Positions 47,660 to 57,792 of a stretch of DNA of 64,000 nucleotides are shown one piece after another; position 1 is the first letter of the stretch; each line of letters begins with the position of its first letter. The DNA is from Psococerastis gibbosa. Its lineage: Eukaryota; Arthropoda; Insecta; Psocodea; Psocidae. The stretch is from the NCBI GenBank assembly GCA_963971405.1, contig OZ020487.1, positions 21,003,371 through 21,067,370 on the forward strand, given 5' to 3'. A program made the position numbers and the translations under genes. The notes beneath the pieces were generated by a model, which saw only the letters and a list, made by a program, of their open reading frames with translations, did not search any database and was not told the DNA's origin.

Positions 47660-47717
<58 letters not shown>
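47659..47717. repeat. (AAT)n microsatellite, ~19 copies
   Basis: An uninterrupted AAT/TAA run at the truncation point of the LINE at 47221-47658. Confidence 0.93.
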
Positions 47718-47719
<2 letters not shown>

Positions 47720-47814
47720 GTAAATATATGTAAAGTAAATTAAAACTAAAAGATAAAAATTATTAATTTGAACCCACTTGCGTAAAAGTTGCTCAGAAGC
47801 CAGAGGGCTGAAAT

Positions 47815-48150
47815 ATTGGGGTTTTACGCATTTTGAGAGCAATAAGGTTTATATATTACAAAGAATCAATATAATTGGGTACAAGGGGAGCTTGGGGGTC
47901 TCACCCGGGAGAAAGTTTTTGAAAAATAGGACTGAAATGGTGAGGTTTTACGCATTTTGAGAGCAATAAGGCTTATATATTACAAAGAATCAATATAATA
48001 GGGTACAAGGGGAGCTTGGGGGTCTCACCCGGGAGAATTTTTTTTGAAAAATAGGGCTGAAATAGTGAGGTTTTGCGCATTTCGAGTGCAGTAACACTTA
48101 GATTTTAGAGGCAAAGAATATAACTGCTGCCCAAAGGGGGGGGGGGCAAT
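47815..48150 (-). repeat. Fragment related to the 40903 element's minisatellite
   Basis: About 2.5 tandem units with a step of about 124 bp (ATATATTACA at 47851 and 47975). Each has CTTGGGGGTCTCACCCGGGA, GTTTTTGAAAAATAGG and GAGGTTTTACGCATTTTGAG. Reverse-complemented, these match the CCGGGGGAGACCCCCGGG / TTTTTCAAAAA / AATGCGTAAAACC order of the element at 40903-42061. No terminal repeats were found here. Confidence 0.7.
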
Positions 48151-48456
48151 TACCCTCAGTGCCGGTCGCTGTGTCCGCCTCTGCCTTCTTGTACTTACCA
48201 CGCCTTGGTAACTATTTAGTTTGAAACATAATTTTCAGTTGTCTGTAGCCTATTAACCAGCGTTGAAATCTAAATTTATTCTGAAGGGTTGTAACGACAC
48301 GAGCCGACGACGAATCTCATCAATGGATAGCCAAGACACTTCAAAGTTTATATAGCCGACATAATTATTATGTGTGTGTTATTTTATCTGTATATAGTAT
48401 AAGGCACCGGGCACGACAGTTTTGTGGTATTGTATCTCAAATCGTTCTATTGTATA

Positions 48457-49752
48457 CCTAGTCCTACCATAATTGTTCTGTCCCTGCGGCATTTTGGCCA
48501 CGCTGACTGTATCTCAAGGGTTGATGGTTGTCAACCCTGGCATTGTTTACATTGTTCTTTCTGCTAGTGGAATAACACCAGTTGCGGTTAAAACTTCGCC
48601 CTGTTGAGATGGAATGGGGTACTGATGAAAACCGTATTACCGTGATATGCCTCCACAAGTATGGTATGCCTCCTAATGACATTTTTAAAACTTTGAAGCC
48701 TTTAAAAATAACTAAAAGAAATTGTGTACCGTGCAATTAATCGTTACAACGAGACTTCTAGTTTTGAAGACGGGCCGTGATCTGGGCGTCCGAGGACTGT
48801 GAGGACTGCTAAAGCAGATAAAGTGGTGATGGAGCGAATTCGGAGAAATCCACTCCGAAAGCAGAAAATCATGCCAAGGAACTCGACATGTCCAAGAGGT
48901 CGATGTCATGACTTGTCTGGGACGATCTACAGATGAAGGTCTATCGGAGATCCACATGACACCTGCTCACTCCAGCACTACGAGCTATCAGGAGGACCAG
49001 AGCGCAGGCGTTACTTACGTGGCACGCAGCTCAAGGTCATGAGTGGATCCTTTTCAACGACGAAAATTTTTTTGTGATAGAAGAGGTTTACAACCGCCAA
49101 AATGACAAGGTTTATGCTCATTCATCTCGGGAAGCCAGGGAAGTTGTTCCCAGCGTGCAACGAGGTCATCACCCGTCTTCAGCAGTGATGGTGTGTTGGG
49201 GGGTGTCGTACCAGGGGGTGACAACCCAGCATTTTGCGAAAAAGGCGTAAAAACTGGAGCTAAAGTGTACCAGAATAACGTTTTGGAAGGAGTAATGAAG
49301 CCCCTCAATACCACTTTGTTCAACGGGCACGATTGGTGCTTCCAGCAAGATTCAGCGCCAGCCCACAAAGCCAAAACCACTCAGGAGTGGCTCAGAACAA
49401 AAATCCCTGATTTATTGCTACAGCAGACTGGCCCTCTGGTAGTCCAGACTTGAACCCCCTGGTGGTCAGTTTTGGAGGCCAAGGCCTGCACAAAGCGTCA
49501 CCCAAATTTGGATAGCCTGAAGCATTCCCTCATCACAGCAGCCCAAGATTTAACTCAGGAAACCGTCCGTGCCGCAATAGATGAGTGGCCGCAACGTCTT
49601 CAGGCTAGTGTTCAAAATGATGGTGAACATTTTGAAATTTAGTATGTTTTATTAGTTAAATATGAATAATTAAATATAAAAAAATAATAATCGAACCATA
49701 TTAAACTTTTTGATTCCTTGCACCATGCCATAACCTTAGGGACAGAACTAGG
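48457..49752 (+). mobile_element. Decayed mariner/maT-like transposon (1296 bp)
   Basis: Both ends begin CCTAGT, with TTCTGTCCCT just inside. The left end has a 13-bp insertion between the two blocks. TA dinucleotides flank both sides (48455-48456, 49753-49754). The length of about 1.3 kb is normal for Tc1/mariner. It encloses the transposase pseudogene at 48609-49642. Confidence 0.85.
48609..49642 (+). pseudogene. DD37D mariner transposase, frameshifted
   Basis: It starts MEWGTDENRITVICLHKYGM and, through frameshifts, keeps the recognisable order: helix-turn-helix region with VYRAINRYNETSSFEDGP, the SGRPRTVRT linker, HEWILFNDENFF (first Asp), YNRQNDKVYAHSSREAR, RGHHPSS, EKGVKTGAKVYQNNVLEG, DWCFQQDSAPAHKAKTTQEW (second Asp) and DWPSGSPDLNPL. 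Counting 37 residues after the second Asp reaches the third catalytic position, so the family is DD37D (maT-like). That Asp is lost here: a small deletion turns LDY into LVV. The C-terminus SVQNDGEHFEI is followed by TAG. Several stops and at least three frameshifts make it inactive. Confidence 0.88.
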
Positions 49753-49759
49753 TATATTC

Positions 49760-50450
49760 ACATTTCAAATGTAATAGTTAAGACCTCCCTCCTCATAACA
49801 AATTTACACAATAATTTCTCTCAATTTACCATGCATTGTACAATTTGTAATATGTAAGAATTAGGTATTAAGATATAGGTGTTCTTGTGTTTATTTGTGT
49901 GCACATTATGTGCTGTGTCTTCAACGCGATTTGCCTTCTTTCAGCAACGCTGTCAGCCTGGCAGGGGGAGTGACTCTGTTTATTAACTTGAGGCACCGCG
50001 TAAGGGGAGAAGGGGAGTTGAGTGACAGGGTGGACCTCCTGATTATAGTGGATTCCGAAACACTTGGGGAACATAGTAGTCACATGAGGACTCGACACGC
50101 ACTTAAACCCTATCCCTGCCAACGCTGATAACTGATTAATCAGACTGATCAAACTATTCGACTCGTATCTGTACATGGTTAAGTTATACCTTCGCCTACT
50201 TCATTGCTTTAATGGTGAGCTTGTCTCAGCTTGTCCATTATCGCTCATAGACGGTGTAGTTTGACATCGAGAACGTATAGCAGTTTGCCAATGGCCAAAA
50301 ATTCTTACGGAAACAATACAAATCATGTCTGAAATCCATGGGGTCGTTGGCATTGGACAAGGGACCTATGGGCCACTATAAGTAGGCCTGGGTCCATAAA
50401 AAGTTCTTAAAAAAAATAACCTAACCTATGATCTAACTATTCAACCTATA
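49760..50450. other. No firmly supported gene
   Basis: A plus frame (49895-50128) follows a TTTCTTTCAG acceptor-like site and ends HMRTRHALKPYPCQR, faintly like a C2H2 zinc-finger linker (HMRTHxxxKPYxC), but there is no complete Cys2His2 finger. Called as nothing definite. Confidence 0.3.
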
Positions 50451-50454
50451 TAGT

Positions 50455-51955
50455 TATGGACTAAGTGCCCACGTTATTTTATAAAAGCCCAAAGTTTTTC
50501 TGGGCGTGACATAGATGTAAGAATGACCATGGACTATAAAGTTTGGGTTGTGGTTACTTGGGCAGGTAACGGGTATTAAAGGTGTAAAAAAATAGTATCT
50601 ATACTTTGTTTAAAATATATATCGCTCATTTTTTTTATATTTTCTTAGGGATAACTTTGGAAATCTCGCCATCAATTGCCAGATACTTATGACAGTTGCT
50701 ACTCCCTTCCAGACACTCGCTACTAAACTTAAATTAATTATAGGTATATATACTTTTGTTACAGTAAAAAAGCAAAATTTGATATATGTTGCTTGGGGGC
50801 CTAAGGACTATTAAGAAATGTCAACTCAACAGCCGCACAGTTTAAATGGTTTTTACATCTTACTAGACACATTGAAAGTTCGCTTTAAGTGCGAACGCGA
50901 GGTAGCAATACAATGAAGCGGGTGCGAGTGATATGAGAGGGCGGTTGTATTATTCAATTGCGCTCGCACTTATAACTATCTATCAATGTGTCCAGCAAGA
51001 TGTAAAAACCATTTAAACTGTCCGGCTACTGAGTTAACATTTCTTCATAGGTCCCCAAGTAACATATATAAAATTTAGCTTATATACTATAACAAAAGTA
51101 AAATTACCTATAATTAATTAAAGTTTAGGTCAGACCAACACATTAACATACAGCAATACTGGCAGGGCACGCAATGCGTTTGAGCGTGAATTTTCTATCA
51201 TTTTTTCATAAAAACATTTTTTTGTACAAAACCAAATAGGCCTACTGGCAACCTGTCCGATTTCGTTACTCAATTTAACACCTAAATCATGTCTGAAGTT
51301 AGAAATCATCGATGGAAAGGTTTCGCAGAAAAATTATTTTTTCGTCATTTTTTATTAAAATTTAGTTATTTTTATTTTTTGTACACCCAGAAGCAAACTA
51401 TCAAGGGGAAAGCGACCCCCCGCATTTTATCAACATTAATAACAACTACAATATATGTGAATTTAAAAGAAATAGTTGGAGCCGTTTTTGGGAAATAATT
51501 TTTTTAGACGTTTTTTTGGAGTTTTTGATAATGAAACCCCCCAAATTGAGTTAGCCCCAAATAAAAAAATGGTCCCGAGGTATGATTTTTGTGAACCTAC
51601 ATGCCGAATTTCATCAAAATCGACCGAGTAGTTTGCCCGGAAATCGACGCACAGACAGACAGAACGATGACAGACATTTCGTAAAAACCACTTTTTTGGG
51701 TTCCTGGGACCTGAAAACGTGTGAATCCGTTGAAATCTCGGAATCGAAAATTTCGACCACCACATTTATACCACGTATAAATTGGAAAGCAAAAAATTGA
51801 GCTTTATATTTTAATGAAGTTTAGGTACTAAAGGTTACCTGCCCAAGTAACCACAACCCAAACTTTACAGTCCCTGGTCGTTCTTACCTGTATAGGAGTT
51901 ATGCACAGGAAAACTTTGGGCTTTCTAAAATAACGAAGGTCTGGTACTTGTGGGC
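50455..51955. repeat. Large composite palindrome
   Basis: Inner arms (about 50726-50900 and 50955-51130) and outer arms (about 50460-50585 and 51815-51950) are imperfect reverse complements. Inner example: CAGTTTAAATGGTTTTTACATC pairs across the centre. Outer example: GTTGTGGTTACTTGGGCAGG with CCTGCCCAAGTAACCACAAC. The right side is interrupted by a minus-strand family A copy (51131-51795). About 140 bp on the left (50585-50726) has no partner. Confidence 0.78.
51131..51795 (-). repeat. Dispersed repeat family A, truncated copy (minus)
   Basis: Matches 52247-53095 in reverse orientation across GGGCAAACTACTCGGTCGAT, AACGGCTCCAAC, GTTTGCTTCTGGG and GTGTTGGTCTGACCT. It stops at 51131, where the palindrome arm resumes. 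With the copy at 52247 it forms a large inverted pair. Confidence 0.85.
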
Positions 51956-52009
51956 TCTTGCCCTATTACGCCACTGCCATTGCATTTGGCCAGCTCAGTG
52001 CTGCATAAG

Positions 52010-52095
52010 CGACACTGGGCTTTTCTTAGAATGGGCATGCAACCGTCTGGCCCGACGTCAAACAGCCTATAGATAGAGGCAACCGAGGTGTCTAT
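52010..52095. repeat. Short dispersed repeat, copy 1
   Basis: Shares CTTAGAATGGGC, CCGACGTCA, ACAGCCTATAG and ACCGAGGTGTCTA with 58250-58335. Function unknown. Confidence 0.75.
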
Positions 52096-52246
52096 TAAAC
52101 AGGAGTTCGGAATATGGGGCCAGAGGCAGATCGAGAACCGTACAAGATTATCAACTGATCCAGATAGAGAAGTAGTAATGTATATGTAGTGTTTATAATA
52201 TTTTTAATAAGTAATTCTATTTATCTGCGTGTCCCGGTGCATTGAT

Positions 52247-53095
52247 TATTGCTTTCCAATTTATACGTAGTATAAGGAAAGCTTTGTGACGGTCGAAATT
52301 TTCGATTCCGAGATATCAACGGATTTACACGTTTTAAGGTCCCAGGAACCCAAAAAAGGGGTTTTTACGAAATGTCTGTCTGTCTGTTCGTCGATTTCCG
52401 GGCAAACTACTCGGTCGATTTTGATGAAATTCGGCATATAGTTACATAGTTACAAAAGTCATACCTCGGGACCATTTTTTTTATTTGGGGCTAACTCAAT
52501 TTGGGGGGTTTCTATTTTCAAAAAACTTTAAAAAAACGTCTAAAAAAATTATTTCCCAAAAACGGCTCCAACGATTTCTTTTAAATTCACATATATTGTA
52601 GTTGTTGTTAATGTTGATAAAATACGGGGGGTCGCTTGCCCCTTCATAGTTTGCTTCTGGGGGTAAAAAAATAAAAATGACTAAATTTTAATGAAAAATG
52701 ACTAAAAAATAATTTTTCTGTGACACTTTTCTATCGATGATTTCTACCTTCAGGTATGTTTTAGGTGTTAAATTGAGTAACGAAACCGGATAGGTTACTT
52801 TCCCAAAAAAGTATTTGGTTTTGTACAAAAAAATGTTTTTTTGAAAAAATGATAGAAAATTCACGCTCAAATGCATTGCGTGCCCTGCCAGTATTGCTGT
52901 GTGGTAATGTGTTGGTCTGACCTATCTAGAATTTACCTCAACACCAATGACGAGTGACGTCAGGTGGACAACCCCCCCCCGAGATATCGGAAATTTAACC
53001 ATAGGAAAATTATTTACCATCAAATTACTCATTTTCTCTATCTACTAATTTTGATAAATAGGAAAGCATGTTCGAGTAAACTCGGACCGGTTCTT
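52247..53095 (+). repeat. Dispersed repeat family A, long copy (plus)
   Basis: Same order of landmarks as 45022-45920, from TGCTTTCCAATTTATACG to ACTCGGACCGGTTCTTT. It faces the minus copy at 53694-54482 across about 600 bp. Confidence 0.87.
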
Positions 53096-53271
53096 TGGTA
53101 AGTGTTTCGTCTTATATTATTGCAGGGTGGCCAGATATACTTTTCTCAAGAGTATTTATACTACTTTTGTGTTCCCAATTCGACATACATTTTCTTTTTG
53201 CGCTCTTGATGAGAATATATTTTTAAATCAGATCCTACTCTTTTACAGAATTTTGCTAGCATGCTAGACTG

Positions 53272-53563
53272 CAGTGGTTCTCAAAGTGTGGTCCACAGGC
53301 ATACATCTGGTGGTCCACGGACCACGGACCAAAGTATGAAATAAGAAAATAAAACAGCTGAGTTATTGGAAATTTGAAGTAAAGTACAGTAAGTCTTGGC
53401 ACTGAAGTATAAAATCCAACCGATACAAGTCCTAAACATTTAATCAAATATAAGCATGTAATTGTAGGCACAAATCATCCTAGAATTTGACAATTTTCCT
53501 GTCGCCGCTATATGGCGGTCGGTGGGCGGTGGTCCACGGACAAAAAGTTTGGGAACCCCTATG
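53272..53563. mobile_element. hAT-like MITE, CAGTGGTTCTCAAA type (292 bp)
   Basis: The left end CAGTGGTTCTCAAAGTGTGG and the right end, reverse-complemented, CATAGGGGTTCCCAAACTTT. CAG(T)GGTTCYCAAA is the well-known terminus of hAT/Charlie-type elements. The flanks CTAGACTG and CTAGAGGA share only the first five and one later base. GGTCCACGGACC palindromes lie inside both ends. Confidence 0.75.
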
Positions 53564-53693
53564 CTAGAGGAAGTGCATTCTTCAGCTTAATACAAGTAAC
53601 TTGGATCGCAAAAAAGTACACAAGGTAGATTGTAATACTAGTTTTGTTATTCATGTCGCTATTGCTTCACTCAACGTTTGTTAACAATTAAAA

Positions 53694-54482
53694 GAACTGG
53701 TCCGAGTTTACTCGAACATGCTTTGCAATTTATCAATTATTAGGTAGAGGAAATGATCAATTTCATGGTAAATAAATTTCCTATGGTTAAATTTTGGATT
53801 TCTTGTGGGGGCGGGGGGGGGGGGTTGTTCACCTGACGTCACTGGAGGTGAGATAAATTCTAGATAGGTCAGACCAACACATTACCACACAGTAATAATG
53901 GCAGGGCACGCAATCCATTTGAGCGTGAATTTTCCATAATTTTTTGCACAAAGCCAAATAGTTTTTAGGGAAAGCAACCTGTTCGGTTTCGTTACTCAAT
54001 TTACCACCTAAAACATGCTTGAAGACAGAAATCATCAAATCATCGACAGAAAGGTTTCGCTGAAAAATTGTTTTTAGTCATTTGTCATTAAAATTTAGTT
54101 ATTTTTATTTTTTTACCCCCAAAAGCAAACTATCAAGGGGCAAGCGACCCCCCGCATTTTGTCAACATTAATAAAGACTACAGTATATGTGAATTTAAAA
54201 GAAATCGTTGGAGCCGTTTTTGAGAAATAATTTTTTTAGACGTTCTTTTTAGTTTTTTGATTATAAACTCCCCCAAACCGAGTAAACCCAAAATTTAAAA
54301 AAAAATTGTCTCGAGGTATAATTTTTGTGAACAGACAGACAGAGCGACAGACAGACATTTCGTAAAAACCACTTTTTTGGGTTCCTGCGACCTCAAAACG
54401 TGTAAATCCGTTGAAATCTCGGAACTGAATATTTTGACAATCACAAAGCTTATTTCCTTATACTACGTATAAATTGGAAAGT
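53694..54482 (-). repeat. Dispersed repeat family A, copy (minus)
   Basis: The reverse complement of 52247-53095 with small deletions: it begins AAGAACTGGTCCGAGTTTAC and ends near ACTACGTATAAATTGGAAAG. It contains a G10 run near 53812 where the 45022 copy has its C23 run. Confidence 0.85.
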
Positions 54483-54859
54483 AGTAATCGTGTTATCCTA
54501 CGATTTTTTAGTGAATAAATAGGCCTACTATACTCCATCACATCAATCTGTGATTTAAAGAAAAGAGTGTTGACAACCACCTTCCCCCCTCCCCCTCGCA
54601 TGGCTCTTACGTACCGTATGGATGTATAGCCTATATACTTTTTTGATTTTGAAAATCTGACCACCCTGATTATTCTATTTAATTTAATTTTTAATTTGAT
54701 CTTAATTATTATTTTTTTACTTAGGCATAGTTACATATACAATATAAATATTCGACTAAGAAGCCTAATACCAGCCTCAACAAATGGGGCGCAACAGGTG
54801 GGCCATTATAAAAAGTCTACCGTAAAATAAAATCAACTTTTTATGCAGTAAGTGATACT

Positions 54860-55321
54860 AGCTACAAATAAAGGCATAGAATATTCACTTACTTCCTCAA
54901 AAGCACAAACGAAGCTTGAAGACACACTGCGAAGTAACCCGCAAAAATCACCAAGTCAAAAAAGTCAAAAATCACCAAGTCAGATAAAATAATCGTAGCA
55001 AAAACACAGTGAAATAACAAAGAGCGATATATGTAATCGAATAAGAATGCGAACGCGCACTGTACTGCCTCAACCAGCCGTGGAAGGGCTAGCTACAAAT
55101 AAAGGCATAGAATATTCACTTACTTCCTCAAAAGCACAATCAAAGCTTGAAGACAAACTGCGAAGTAACCCGCAAAAATCACAAAGTCAAAAAAGTCAAT
55201 AATCACCAAGTCAGATATAATAATCGTAGCAAAAACACAGTGAAATAACAGAGACCGATATATGTAATCGAATAAGAATGCGAACGCACACTGTACTGCC
55301 TCAACCAGCCGTGGAAGGGCA
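54860..55321 (-). repeat. 231-bp tandem duplication carrying a putative exon twice
   Basis: Units 54860-55090 and 55091-55321 differ at about ten bases and have no indels. Each contains, on the minus strand, an open frame ending in the donor GAGGAA|GTAAGT. Confidence 0.88.
54895..55060 (-). CDS. Putative exon, downstream copy, hydrophobic
   Basis: The minus-strand frame reads CAFAFLFDYIYRSLLFHCVF, then ATIILSDLVIFDFFDLVIFA and GYFAVCLQASFVLLR, to the donor AGGAA|GTAAGT at about 54895. It is strongly hydrophobic, with possible membrane helices. The family is not recognised. Differences from the upstream copy are three silent changes and about five conservative replacements (for example Leu/Ile, Phe/Ile, Leu/Phe), with no stop or frameshift. 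Confidence 0.35.
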
Positions 55322-55395
55322 ATGAACTTAGGTGGTCTCAGGGGTAAGTTTCTATCGATTTTTTCTGACCATCGATTCATCGATTTACAATTCAA
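55127..55395 (-). CDS. Putative exon, upstream copy, hydrophobic
   Basis: The frame reads MNCKSMNRWSEKIDRNLPLR, then PPKFIALPRLVEAVQCAFAF, LFDYIYRSLLFHCVFATIII and DFVIFAGYFAVCLQALIVLL, to the donor AGGAA|GTAAGT. The ATG at 55395 may be a true start or may lie in an intron; a GTTGAGGCAG acceptor-like site within the unit is shared by both copies. No recognised domain; a short membrane protein or receptor-like exon is possible (inference). Confidence 0.35.
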
Positions 55396-55399
55396 GTAG

Positions 55400-55763
55400 T
55401 TGGGCCATTATAAAAAGTCACCCGTAAAATAAAGTTATACTAACTATATTGGTGTATAAATTTTTAAAAAAGCTACTTCTTAAAGAGGGCAAAAAACTGG
55501 CAACAAAATATTAAATCAAGAAAAGACAATTGTAGATGTCTATGCTCGATCCTTGGAGAACTTGAAAACAAACACAATACGGCATCATTCAATAGTTCAT
55601 ATAACTTTATTTAAAATATATGGTAAGTCTTAATTAATATGCTAACGTTTTCTAATTAACTTACTCTCGTAGTCAAGCCTTGATGCAATCGAGAAAGCTA
55701 TTCTTACTCTACTAAGCAAGCACTTACCGTACGTATACTACTTTTATTTTGTTTTTTTCTACA
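55400..55763. other. No supported feature
   Basis: AT-rich sequence without repeats or frames of note. It includes a short echo (GGGCCATTATAAAAAGTC) of 54801-54820. Confidence 0.4.
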
Positions 55764-55771
55764 ACCGTATG

Positions 55772-55945
55772 TTTGGCTGTGCCCAGGGGGGTAGTCCATG
55801 GGGTCCAGACCCCCCCCCCCCCCCGCTCGAAATAAATTTTTGTAACCTGTATGGGTTGAAGAATTTATCCATTAATTCATTAATAAATTACGGTAAAAAA
55901 AATTAGACCCCCCCCCCCGGAAATCAAAACCTGGGCACGGCCTTG
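55772..55945. mobile_element. Short hAT-like MITE with C runs (174 bp)
   Basis: The inverted ends TTTGGCTGTGCCCAGG and, reverse-complemented from the right, CAAGGCCGTGCCCAGG match at 12 of 16. The perfect 8-bp direct repeat ACCGTATG flanks at 55764-55771 and 55946-55953. It contains C14 and C10 runs near the ends. Confidence 0.82.
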
Positions 55946-56002
55946 ACCGTATGCATAGCATAATCACTGTATGTCTCAATTACTGACTCAAATTTTAGTC
56001 AG

Positions 56003-56178
56003 GACATGATACGTAGTGATACGGACTCTACGTTTCACCCGTATGGTTGTTGGTTCGAGTCCCACACATGCTGCATTTTCTGGCCATCCTTCGGAGAACA
56101 TGTAAAGCAGGCGGTCCCGGGCTTTCCTGGGTTGGCTTGGTACCGTACTGGAACAAGACGTCATTATTTATTAAATAT
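56003..56178 (+). repeat. tRNA-derived SINE, copy 2
   Basis: Homologous to 43350-43560 over GGACTCT, TTTCACCCG, the perfect B box GGTTCGAGTCC (56052-56062), TTTTCTGGCCAT, CATGTAAAGCAGGCGGTCCC and a TTATTTATTA end. The A box has decayed (TACGTAGTGAT). Confidence 0.83.
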
Positions 56179-56189
56179 TAAGGTCCAAG

Positions 56190-56385
56190 GGTGGCAAGGG
56201 TGGATTTTGCCTACAATTTAGGGGGGGGGGGTCAGCGGGCAGGTTCAATGGATTGTTATATTAAAAAACATTATTATCTTTAATTCCCACTGTAAACCCA
56301 TTGTTATCTAGTGTAAGTTCATTTTTTGGGGGGGGGTCCGGACCCTCTGACCCCCCTAAAATCCGCCCTTCGGGAGGGCCGGACT
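56190..56385. repeat. Inverted G-rich repeat, possible MITE
   Basis: AAGGGTGGATTTT near 56195 faces AAAATCCGCCCTT near 56365, and G10/G9 runs with GGTCAGCGG face TCTGACCCCCC. No target duplication was found. Confidence 0.45.
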
Positions 56386-56555
56386 AACCGAGTCACGAGT
56401 TGGAATGTGATTGCGACCAACTGAGATAAGCGGGCTAGGTAGGCTACCTACTTAGCTTCCCTCACTCATCCAATTACTGTGGTTAAAGGGTAAATGTCTA
56501 GTGAAGCTACCCCTAATAAAATAACTTTAAAAAAAAATCCGCACACAAACAATTC

Positions 56556-56668
56556 AATCCGAATAACCTCTTCAGTCGCCTCTGTAGGTAATAGCTGTGT
56601 CGAGTTACGACAGGTCACCGATTGCATCATGTGTAGAGACAAGTACGAACAAGCTACCACTATATGCC
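56556..56668. repeat. Direct repeat, copy 1 (~115 bp)
   Basis: Shares ATCCGAATAACCTCTTCAGT, CGCCTCTGTAG and GAGTTACGACAGGTCACCGA with 57660-57784, same orientation, 1.1 kb apart. The palindrome with tRNA-like arms lies between them. Confidence 0.85.
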
Positions 56669-56947
56669 ATTGAATTGATTATGTATCGTTTATTTAGCTT
56701 AAGAGAAACCCATTTCGGAAAGAATTAATGTTCGGCGAGGTCTATTTATTTACTTGCATTTATATGATCGAATGTTTGCATTGGCAGGTATGACACTTAT
56801 TGCTCGTGACAAATTTTATGGAAGGAACATGTCAGAGGCATGTATATAGAACAATCCTTGCTTACACATTATTGCAGTATTATATGGAGTATATAACACT
56901 GACTTTTAAATTAACTTTTGGTTGAAGAGGCAACCTCCACGTTATAA

Positions 56948-57117
56948 CTGAAATTAGAGGATAAATAAAATCTGGACTTGGCGGGATTCGAACCCACGAT
57001 CCACGCCTAACCGGGGCGTCGTCTTAACCGCTCGATCACAAGCCCGCCCCGGTTAGGCGTAGATCGTGGGTTCGAATCCCGCGAAGTCCAGTTTTTATTT
57101 TTCCTCTAATTTCAAGC
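56948..57117. repeat. Palindrome with tRNA-like arms
   Basis: The arms are tail-to-tail copies: TGAAATTAGAGG...CTGGACTT on the left mirrors AAGTCCAG...CCTCTAATTTCA on the right, and both contain GTGGGTTCGAATCCCGC. The left arm is a full cloverleaf-like sequence (56974-57045, minus). The right arm (57046-57091, plus) repeats only the anticodon arm to the 3' end. Confidence 0.82.
56974..57045 (-). tRNA. tRNA-like sequence, probably a pseudogene
   Basis: 72 nt on the minus strand. The acceptor stem GGGCTTG/CAAGTCC pairs over 7 bp with one G-T. D-arm GAGCGGTTAA motif. The anticodon stem ACGCC/GGCGT closes a 7-nt loop CCGGTTA. The T arm is GTGGG-TTCGAAT-CCCGC. The loop lacks the invariant T33, the implied GGT anticodon is not normal in eukaryotes, and the D stem is weak. 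Its placement inside a palindrome with a second partial copy argues for a mobile or retroposed tRNA-derived unit. Confidence 0.5.
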
Positions 57118-57659
57118 CTTGCTTAATAAATTATCTTGCACATGGACCGTTTGCCTTCCACTATAAATGCATTTTCACCCAACATGGTAGCTTAACTAGA
57201 CTGATACCAACTGCCTGAGCATAGGATGTAGCTGAATTCGCATAGTCATTGCCTACTTAAAGTTATAAAAAACTAGCCCAGTCAATATGGACATTTCAAA
57301 TAACAAAAATTCCGTCAGAGTCAATTTTTGGAACAGACCTTGGGTTTACCATTATAAATAAAATGTCATAAGTCCCCATCGATCCCATGTGTGCTAAAAA
57401 AGTTGTTCGGGGTCAAAGGTAACAATTTCAGTTCTTTTTTAGTTCTTCTCGAAAACGGTAAGTGTTATCAAAAACTTGTTGTACTGAAGTTGTAGATCTT
57501 AAAATTCTCAACCAAAAAAGGTATCAATTTTTTTTTCTTCTGAAGGTGCATTTCTGAGATATCGCGTTTGTAAGAGTCACATTCCACATAATATGGACAT
57601 ACAACCGCTTTTTTTCTTTTTTTATTAATAAAGATTGTTCGCTTACAAAGAATTCAATG

Positions 57660-57784
57660 AATGTATCCGAATAACCTCTTCAGTCGCCTCTGTAGATAAT
57701 ACCTGTGTTGAGTTACGACAGGTCACCGATCGCATGATGTGTAGAGACTCGCACAAGTACGAACAAGCGACCACCATGCCATAA
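57660..57784. repeat. Direct repeat, copy 2 (~125 bp)
   Basis: See the copy at 56556-56668. This one has a small insertion (CTCGCA) after GTGTAGAGA. Confidence 0.85.
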
Positions 57785-57792
57785 GTCCTTAA

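Larger units (their letters stand above)
53124..54668. mobile_element. Possible composite element with CAGGGTGG ends
   Basis: CAGGGTGGCCAGATA on the left and TCTGACCACCCTG on the right are inverted. ATTATTG precedes and ATTATTC follows. It encloses the hAT-like element at 53272 and the minus family A copy. The target repeat is out of register for 8 bp, so the boundaries are tentative. Confidence 0.4.

Noticed and set aside
49895..50128. C2H2 zinc-finger exon
   Set aside because: Only a linker-like HMRTRHALKPYPC at the end; no paired Cys2His2 ligands upstream and a stop right after.
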